From Caldimonas manganoxidans ATCC BAA-369 (GTDB taxonomy: Bacteria; Pseudomonadota; Gammaproteobacteria; Burkholderiales; Burkholderiaceae_C), in NCBI RefSeq assembly GCF_000381125.1, contig NZ_KB905937.1:41563-105562 (forward strand): a stretch of 64,000 nt of DNA. Direction: 5' to 3'. The stretch's first letter is position 1, and every line of letters begins with the position of its first letter. Made by a program: the position numbers and the translations under genes. Below are positions 57,707 through 64,000 of the stretch, piece after piece. The notes beneath the pieces are model-generated. The model saw only the letters and a program-made list of their open reading frames with translations. It was not told the DNA's origin and made no database searches.

Positions 57707-59623
57707 TCAGGCCGCCCCCGACAGGCTGGGCCGCGACGACTGGGCCGCCTCGGCGGCCCCAGGCAGCGGGAAACGCAAGTCCACCTGCCAGCCGTTCGGA
57801 TGGGGCCCCACCTCCAGATGACCACCGAGCAGGGCGGCTCGCTGCTGCATGTTGGCCATGCCCCGCTTGCCGCCTTGCAAACTCAAGAGGCTGGGCGACT
57901 GGCCCTCGGCGCGTTGGCTGAGGCCGTTGTCGAGCACGGTCAGACGCAGCTGCTCGCCCTGGCGCGTCAGGGTCAACCACACCACCGTGGCCTGGGCATG
58001 CTTGATGACATTGGTGAACGCCTCGCGCACGATGCGCAGCACCTGCAAGGTGTGGCCGGCCGGCAGGTGGGCATCCATGGCCTGGTCTTGCACGTCCCAC
58101 ACCAATCGGATGCCGGCAGCGCGCAACGAGGGCTCCAAGCGGAAACGCATCTCCGCCAAGGCCTCGCCCAAGCTGTGCTGCTCGGCCTCTAGGGAATCCA
58201 GCGTCAAACGCAATTCGGTCAGGCAATCGTCCAGGGCCATGCGCAAGTCCCGCAGGGTCGCGTCAGCGTCGGGCGGCGCCGGCAGCTGGCGCGCCAGCGC
58301 GATGGCACTGACCAGCCGGCCCCCCAAGCCGTCGTGCATGTCGCGCAACAGCCGGTCGCGTTCGGCCATCACGGCTTGCTGACGGTCCGATTCGCGGCGC
58401 TCTTGGTAGATGCGCTCGAGCTCCTCCTGCTTGGCCTGCAGCGCGGCTTGCAAGTGCCGGTTGAGTTCTCGCTGCGCCGACAGGCTGCGTGCATAGTCTT
58501 CGACCAGATGCCACACCATCACCAGGATCAAGGCCAAGACGGCATAGCGTGTCCAGGTGTAAGCCTCGTAGTCTTGCCACAACCGAAACACGATCCAATC
58601 GCGCGCCCCGCAGAAGGCCCCGATGACCACGGCCGCCAGCATCAGCCAGGTGGGGTAAGTGCGCCGCTGGAGAGCCAAACGCGCCAAGATCACCGCGGTC
58701 CAAAGCGTCACCACCAGGGTCAGCAAGAGCTGGATCGTGCGCAGCAGCGGCAGGTTCAAGGCCGCATTGGCCAAAGACAGCCCGGCGGCCACTGCCACGA
58801 ACAGCGCGAAGCCGCGCCGCGCCCAGGGCCCATCGCTTTGCCCCAGTCTCAGCAAGAACAAGCCCATGCAGGCGACGAACAAGGAATACGACAGCTCGAA
58901 GGCCCAGTGCAACAGCCCCGCCCAAGCCCCCGGATCGTGCACATGCAAGGCGATGACACGCCATGCCCAGATCAAATTGCCCAGACCGAACCAGGCGTAC
59001 ACCGCCTGCCGCGTGCGCCACGCCAGCAACAAGGCCAAGACGCCCAGCGTCGCGCTGGTGCTGCTGAGGACCCACGATCCGCGCACCTGCCAGTCCATGG
59101 CCCACTCGTACATCGGCTCCAACGCCGTCGCCGGCCCCACCCAGACGCTGGACAGGCCGGCCTCTCGGCGCGGCTGGCCGATCACGTCGATCACGAGTTC
59201 GTTGTCTTGGGGGCGCACCAGGTGGGGCGGCAGTCGAAGCAGATGGGGCTCCTGGCCGTAGTTGGACACGGGCCGCCGGTCCTCGCCCACCGACAGCACC
59301 AACTCCCCGTTGAAGGTCACGCGAAAGACATTGCCCACCCGTCGCAGGAAAACTGCCGGCTGATCGCCAGCCAAGGCCGCCGACGGCACGGCCAGGCGGT
59401 AGCTTACGCGGCCGTCGCGGCGCGGCGCGGAATGCTCCCAGGCATCGGGCAAGGTCACCGGTCGGGCAGGCTGCGCAGGTTGGGTGTGATCGGTCAGCTC
59501 GGCATGAATGAGCCGGTGGACCGAAGCCGGTGCGGACCCACGGGCCAGACCCAGCAGCATCGCGGCCAGGATCAGCACCCATGGCAACCCACCGCGAGCC
59601 GCGCGGCGCAGTCGTACCGTCAT
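57707..59623 (-). CDS. membrane sensor histidine kinase (NarX/DegS-type HisKA_3)
   Basis: 638 residues. After an N-terminal signal anchor there is a periplasmic beta domain (about 30-175, like the 7TMR-DISM extracellular module), then about seven transmembrane helices (about 185-385), a coiled coil (about 385-420), a HisKA_3 domain with the phospho-accepting H430 in RDMHDGLGGRL, and a HATPase at the C-terminus (about 530-625: EAFTNVIKHA, then LTVLDNGL and GMANMQQRAALLGG). It starts 3 nt after the response regulator gene, its obvious partner. Stimulus unknown. Confidence 0.9.
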   Translation of the reverse strand: MTVRLRRAARGGLPWVLILAAMLLGLARGSAPASVHRLIHAELTDHTQPAQPARPVTLPDAWEHSAPRRDGRVSYRLAVPSAALAGDQPAVFLRRVGNVFRVTFNGELVLSVGEDRRPVSNYGQEPHLLRLPPHLVRPQDNELVIDVIGQPRREAGLSSVWVGPATALEPMYEWAMDWQVRGSWVLSSTSATLGVLALLLAWRTRQAVYAWFGLGNLIWAWRVIALHVHDPGAWAGLLHWAFELSYSLFVACMGLFLLRLGQSDGPWARRGFALFVAVAAGLSLANAALNLPLLRTIQLLLTLVVTLWTAVILARLALQRRTYPTWLMLAAVVIGAFCGARDWIVFRLWQDYEAYTWTRYAVLALILVMVWHLVEDYARSLSAQRELNRHLQAALQAKQEELERIYQERRESDRQQAVMAERDRLLRDMHDGLGGRLVSAIALARQLPAPPDADATLRDLRMALDDCLTELRLTLDSLEAEQHSLGEALAEMRFRLEPSLRAAGIRLVWDVQDQAMDAHLPAGHTLQVLRIVREAFTNVIKHAQATVVWLTLTRQGEQLRLTVLDNGLSQRAEGQSPSLLSLQGGKRGMANMQQRAALLGGHLEVGPHPNGWQVDLRFPLPGAAEAAQSSRPSLSGAA

Positions 59624-59626
59624 GGA

Positions 59627-60277
59627 TCAACCGGCCAGGCCCAAGGCCGTGCGTTGTCCCACCTGCAGCTTGGCATAGACGGCGCGCACGAGGGTGGCCA
59701 CCGTGTGCGCCGACATCATCAAGCGCTCACCCACTTCCTCGGCCAAATAGCCCTGCGCCACCAGCCGCAACACGGCATGCTCCGGCGCGGTCAGCTGCAA
59801 TTCATCCGACGGCGGTGCTGCCGCGCCATCGAAGCCCGAGGGCGTGGGCTCGGCGTGACCGAAGCGCTTGAGCAAGTAGCGGGCGATCGCCGGCGAAATC
59901 GGCGACTCGCCGTCGGCCGCGCGGCGCACGGCATGGATCAGATCGCGGTCGGAACAGCCTTTGAGGAAGTAACCATCGGCACCCGATTCGATCGCATGGA
60001 TCACCTTGGCCTCGTCGCCAAACACCGAATACACCAGGATGTGCGGGCGCCACGGGCCGGCCGACTGGCTGATCTCGCGGATCAGCTCGGTGCCGTCTCC
60101 ATCGGGCAAGCCCAGATCGGACAGCAGCACGTGCGGGCAACGTCGCGGCAGCTCCTCGCGGGCCACCGACAGGCGGTCGGCGTGACCAACGCAATCGATG
60201 CCTTCGGCCTGGGCGAGGGCCTCGAGCACATGCCGCGCAAGCAAAGGGTCATCCTCGACCAGGTAGACGGTGAGCAC
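59627..60277 (-). CDS. LuxR-type (NarL-like) response regulator
   Basis: About 216 residues from the GTG at 60277. No ATG is available before the receiver domain, and longer openings run through the divergent YecA gene. The receiver has VEDDP near residue 11, the phosphorylation site D54 in LLSDLGLPDGDG, and the switch Lys in GYFLKG. A LuxR helix-turn-helix (about 155-212; LTAPEHAVLRLVAQGYLAEE, SAHTVATLVRAVYAKL) ends the protein. It is paired with the kinase gene 3 nt downstream. Confidence 0.9.
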   Translation of the reverse strand: MLTVYLVEDDPLLARHVLEALAQAEGIDCVGHADRLSVAREELPRRCPHVLLSDLGLPDGDGTELIREISQSAGPWRPHILVYSVFGDEAKVIHAIESGADGYFLKGCSDRDLIHAVRRAADGESPISPAIARYLLKRFGHAEPTPSGFDGAAAPPSDELQLTAPEHAVLRLVAQGYLAEEVGERLMMSAHTVATLVRAVYAKLQVGQRTALGLAG

Positions 60278-60377
60278 GGGGGTCGAAATCGCAAGGGCAG
60301 TGTCACGGGATGGTACTGAAGGGGGCGCGCCCGCGGCAGCCCCGCACTTGGGGGGCCACAGCTGCGACAATTCGGCC

Positions 60378-61130
<753 letters not shown>

Positions 61131-61134
61131 AGCC

Positions 61135-62229
61135 TCAGGCCGGCCGCCGCAGCCACACCAGCCAGCCCGGCACCGGCTGGCGCTGATCTTCGCGCAAGGC
61201 CTGCGGCTGCAGGTCGGTCACCTCGAAGCCGTGCTGGGCGGCCAGCCGCTTCACGTAGCCCGAGGCATGGCCATAGGTGAGGCTGGGACGCAGCGTGAAG
61301 TCGCGTGTCTCGTCGCCTTGCTCGGCGGAAAAGGCGAACACGCCTCCAGGCTCGAGCACGCGCCGCACGCCAGCGAACACGCCGGCGAGGTCGCCGATGT
61401 AGATGAAGACATCGGCCGCCACGACGAGGTCGTAGCGGCGCTCGGTGGTCTGCAAATGGCTCACCAAGTCGGACTGGGTCAGCTCGCGGTACAGGCCGCG
61501 CTCGCGCGCCTTGGCCACCATGCGTTCGGACAGATCCACCGCATCGACCGCGCCGGCCAGCGCCGCCAGGCGCGGCGCGCACAGGCCAGTGCCGCACCCC
61601 AGGTCCAGCGCTTGGCCGAAGCGCTGCCCGGACAAGGGGGCGAGCAGACGCTGCGGCACGTCATAGTGCAGCACCTCGACCAGGTGCTGGTCGAAGTCTT
61701 CGGCATAGTCGTCGAACAGGCTTTGCACATAGCCGGTGGGCGCCGCCGGCGGCGGGGCCGAGCGGGCCGCCACCGCGGCCAGGAAGAAGCGCGTGGTCTC
61801 GGAGTCATCACCCAGGCGCACCGCGCGCTCGAACGCATCGGCCGCCTCCTCCAGCTGTCCGGCCAAGCGCAAGAGACTGCCGCGCCGGCTCCAGGCCAGC
61901 GCCTGGTGGGGGTCGATGGCCAGGCAGCGCTCATAATCGGCCAGCGCCTCGTCATGGCGGTCCAGCTGCAGCAGCACCTCGGCGCGGCACAGCCAGGATT
62001 CGGCGGCTTCGGGCTGCACACGCACCAGCTGGTCGAAGCATTGCAAGGCCGCCTCCAGCCGACCCAGCCGGCGGCGCACCACGCCCAGATTGCTCAACGT
62101 GGAGGCGCGGCCCGGCACGAGCGCCAGCGAGTCGCTGAAAGCCTGTTCGGCCTGGACCAGCCGGCCGGCCTGCAGATGGGCCAGCCCGTCGAAGAACAGC
62201 GCCTTGGCGCGTTCGAACACGTCGCTCAT
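61135..62229 (-). CDS. TPR-repeat methyltransferase
   Basis: 364 residues. About four tetratricopeptide repeats (residues 5-150; for example [20 protein letters not shown] and [20 protein letters not shown]) lead into a class I SAM methyltransferase (about 165-360) with motif [17 protein letters not shown] and [17 protein letters not shown] protein target chosen by the TPR part is likely, but unknown. The ATG overlaps the alaC stop by 4 nt, so it is translated from the alaC mRNA. Confidence 0.85.
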   Translation of the reverse strand: MSDVFERAKALFFDGLAHLQAGRLVQAEQAFSDSLALVPGRASTLSNLGVVRRRLGRLEAALQCFDQLVRVQPEAAESWLCRAEVLLQLDRHDEALADYERCLAIDPHQALAWSRRGSLLRLAGQLEEAADAFERAVRLGDDSETTRFFLAAVAARSAPPPAAPTGYVQSLFDDYAEDFDQHLVEVLHYDVPQRLLAPLSGQRFGQALDLGCGTGLCAPRLAALAGAVDAVDLSERMVAKARERGLYRELTQSDLVSHLQTTERRYDLVVAADVFIYIGDLAGVFAGVRRVLEPGGVFAFSAEQGDETRDFTLRPSLTYGHASGYVKRLAAQHGFEVTDLQPQALREDQRQPVPGWLVWLRRPA

Positions 62230-63434
62230 GTCGCGCTCAATCCATCGGCCTTGAACATGGCCTTGATGCCGCGCACCGCCTGGCGGATGCGCGCTTCGTT
62301 TTCGATGAGGGCAAAGCGCACATGGTCGTCGCCATGGTCGCCAAAACCGATGCCCGGCGAGACGCAGACCTTGGCGCGCGCCAGCAGCTGTTTGGAAAAC
62401 TCCAGCGAGCCCAAGGCCCGATAGGGCTCGGGAATGCGCGCCCAGATGTACATCGAGGCCTTGGGGGTGTCCACCGACCAGCCGGCTTCACGCAGGCCCT
62501 TGACCAGCACGTCGCGGCGGCGCTGGTATTGGGCCGCGATGTCTTTGACGCACTGCTGGTCGCCTTCCAAGGCGGCAATGGCGGCCACCTGCACCGGCGT
62601 GAAGCTGCCATAGTCGTGGTAGCTCTTGATGCGCGCCAGCGCGGCCACCAGGTCGGCATTGCCCACCATGAAGCCCACACGCCAGCCGGCCATGTTGTAG
62701 CTCTTGCTCAGCGTGAAGAACTCCACCGCCACGTCCTTGGCGCCGCGAACCTGCAAGATGGACGGCGCCTTCCAGCCGTCGAAAACGATGTCGGCATAGG
62801 CCAGGTCATGCACCACGAGCATGTCGTGCTTCTTGGCCAGCGCGATCACGCGCTCGAAGAAATCCAGCTCCACGCAGTGGGCCGTGGGGTTGCTCGGAAA
62901 ACCCAGCACCATCATCTTGGGCTTGGGGTAGCTGCCGCGGATGGCGCGTTCCAGCTCGGCAAAGAAGTCCACGCCCGGCACCAGCGGCACCGAGCGGATG
63001 TCGGCGCCGGCGATCACCGCGCCGTAGATGTGGATGGGATAGCTCGGGTCGGGCACGAGCACGGTGTCGCCACGGTCCAGCGTGGCCAGCATCAGGTGAG
63101 CCAGCCCCTCCTTGGAGCCGATGGTGACGATGGCCTCGCGCTCCGGGTCGACCTCCACGCCATAGCGGCCCTGGTACCAATGCGCAATGGCGCGGCGCAA
63201 GCGAGGAATGCCCTTGGAAGACGAGTAGCCATGCGTGTCGGGCCGCTGGGCCACCTCGGCCAGCTTGGCCACGATGTGCGCCGGCGTGGCCCCATCGGGG
63301 TTGCCCATGCTCATGTCGATGATGTCCTCGCCGCGGCGGCGGGCGGCCAGCTTGAGCTCGGCCGTGATGTTGAAGACGTAGGGAGGCAGGCGGTCGATGC
63401 GCGCGAAGCGGCGCTGACCTGGCAGGCTGGTCAT
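62226..63434 (-). CDS. alaC: alanine/aspartate-type PLP aminotransferase, AlaC-like
   Basis: 402 residues, fold-type I aminotransferase. The PLP lysine is in [35 protein letters not shown] and the opening [20 protein letters not shown] match the AlaC group, which makes alanine from pyruvate and glutamate. The ATG at 63434 is chosen because it starts just before the conserved N-terminus; the open frame continues upstream without homology. The TPR-methyltransferase gene follows with a 4-nt overlap. Confidence 0.92.
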   Translation of the reverse strand: MTSLPGQRRFARIDRLPPYVFNITAELKLAARRRGEDIIDMSMGNPDGATPAHIVAKLAEVAQRPDTHGYSSSKGIPRLRRAIAHWYQGRYGVEVDPEREAIVTIGSKEGLAHLMLATLDRGDTVLVPDPSYPIHIYGAVIAGADIRSVPLVPGVDFFAELERAIRGSYPKPKMMVLGFPSNPTAHCVELDFFERVIALAKKHDMLVVHDLAYADIVFDGWKAPSILQVRGAKDVAVEFFTLSKSYNMAGWRVGFMVGNADLVAALARIKSYHDYGSFTPVQVAAIAALEGDQQCVKDIAAQYQRRRDVLVKGLREAGWSVDTPKASMYIWARIPEPYRALGSLEFSKQLLARAKVCVSPGIGFGDHGDDHVRFALIENEARIRQAVRGIKAMFKADGLSAT

Positions 63435-63714
63435 GAGAAGACTTTCAACGTGAGCGCCCGGAACCGTCCGAGCGACGTGACCGCGCCCGATGCGCGGCTG
63501 GGTCGCATCGTAGCACCGCGTCGGGCTGCACCTGCAATGCACTATTGCGCCAATCGAAATGATCGCCCCGAGCGCCCCCTGCACGACACCCCCAGCGGCC
63601 CGACAACCCCGATCAATCCTGGCCATTCGCCCGATCGGCCACGCTGCACGCCAGGCCGCACACCGCTGTCGCTTTCTTGACAAACCCGGGCTTGACTCCG
63701 GGGTTTTTACCTAG
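63435..63714. other. non-coding stretch between alaC and the IS5-family end
   Basis: About 280 bp with no supported gene. It holds the putative alaC promoter and, at 63682-63708, AAACCC..GGGTTT followed by T residues, a terminator-like hairpin for plus-strand transcripts with no obvious gene before it. It ends in CTAG (63711-63714), the likely target duplication of the insertion element. Confidence 0.5.
63507..63537 (-). promoter_or_regulatory. putative alaC promoter
   Basis: On the minus strand, an extended -10 TGC-TACGAT (TACGAT at 63507-63512) lies 72 bp before the alaC start. TTGCAG (63532-63537) is a weak -35 with a 19-bp spacer. Confidence 0.35.
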
Positions 63715-64000
63715 GGAAACGCTGATCAAGCCCCGCGCCGCGGCGAGATTGTCCTGCGCGGGGCGAAACGGAGCGTTTTTGGCGCGTTCTACGGCCTCGA
63801 GGGCCTTACTGGCGGGCCCTTCGGCGCCCGCCCGGGCCATGATGGGCCCATTACGGGCGCACCAATGCCGGCACGCGCCGTGCGGCCATGTACAGGTTGA
63901 CCATCGCCAGCGCCGTGAAGGCGCGGTTGGCGTTCTTGGCCAGGCCTCGGTAGCGCACCTTGGCAAAGCCCCACAGGCGCTTGAGCACATGAAACGGGTG
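63715..64000 (-). mobile_element. IS5-family insertion sequence, right-hand end only
   Basis: The element begins GGAAACGCTGATCAAG (63715-63730), which resembles IS5-group terminal repeats, directly after CTAG, a YTAR-type target site. Inside, on the minus strand, is the C-terminus of the transposase. The other end lies beyond the window, so neither the full repeat pair nor the second target copy can be checked. Confidence 0.6.
63851..64000 (-). CDS. IS5-family transposase, C-terminal fragment (runs off window)
   Basis: The last 49 residues, HPFHVLKRLWGFAKVRYRGL to MAARRVPALVRP, match the conserved end of IS5-type DDE transposases (the KVRYRGLAKN motif next to the final catalytic Glu helix). 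The N-terminal part lies outside the window. The open frames nearer to 63613 in other phases are shadows. Confidence 0.8.
   Translation of the reverse strand, partial: HPFHVLKRLWGFAKVRYRGLAKNANRAFTALAMVNLYMAARRVPALVRP

Noticed and set aside
63613..63990. A 125-codon minus-strand open frame as a hypothetical protein
   Set aside because: It is out of phase with the IS5 transposase end that overlaps it and crosses the proposed element boundary.

Overview
The window looks like chromosomal DNA of a high-GC Gram-negative bacterium, most likely a betaproteobacterium of the order Burkholderiales. The cues are a Burkholderia-type general porin, the argS / SPOR-protein / dsbA order, a NudJ-MnmA pair, LptA-LptB-RpoN together, an AapJQMP amino-acid transporter and a lithotrophic sox cluster. 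Genus is not resolved from sequence alone. Coding density is very high, many genes overlap by 4 nt, and I see no tRNA, rRNA, CRISPR or prophage. The only mobile DNA recognised is one end of an IS5-family element at the right edge.

Layout. 1-1470: a truncated CLC chloride/proton antiporter gene and ssb with its terminator. 1536-7465: a sulfur-oxidation operon, arsR-soxC-soxD-soxY-soxZ-soxB, closed by a second, similar ArsR gene; soxA and soxX are absent here. 7490-11474 (minus): a three-gene cluster of a DUF4394 secreted protein, a cupredoxin-like periplasmic protein and a membrane GGDEF-EAL cyclic-di-GMP enzyme. 11734-16246: the osmolyte pathway for N-acetylglutaminylglutamine amide (asnO, ngg), followed by the decayed remains of its usual M42 peptidase gene. 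16256-21701 (minus): mnmA, nudJ, xdhC and a two-subunit molybdenum hydroxylase whose large-subunit gene carries a frameshift. 21917-25944: a flavin-reductase-like gene, then a split transhydrogenase operon with panD inside it. 26173-32160: aapJQMP and fadD.

32305-42186 is mostly housekeeping: mtnN; a minus-strand block lptA-lptB-rpoN-RlmL-like; a minus-strand block argS-SPOR-dsbA; then a serine/threonine kinase fused to a cyclic-nucleotide-binding-like domain and a small PsiF-like protein. 42187-47513 holds a LysR regulator with a DUF2214 membrane protein, divergent from an L-2-haloacid dehalogenase and malate synthase G, which could form a route from haloacetate through glycolate and glyoxylate to malate. 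47539-51517 has a porin and a second, intact molybdenum hydroxylase pair. 51498-63434 includes pyrF, an orphan TRAP binding protein, a GntR regulator with an MFS exporter, purB, a glutathione transferase, a two-component system, a YecA/SEC-C protein, a TPR-methyltransferase and alaC.

The most unusual points are the soxAX-less sox operon bracketed by two ArsR proteins that share one cysteine pattern, the DUF4394/cupredoxin/c-di-GMP trio, loss of the NAGGN peptidase while synthesis is kept, three consecutive perfect dyads in front of the transhydrogenase operon that contains panD, and the kinase-cNMP fusion. All functions are read from sequence motifs and remembered family features; no database search was run.
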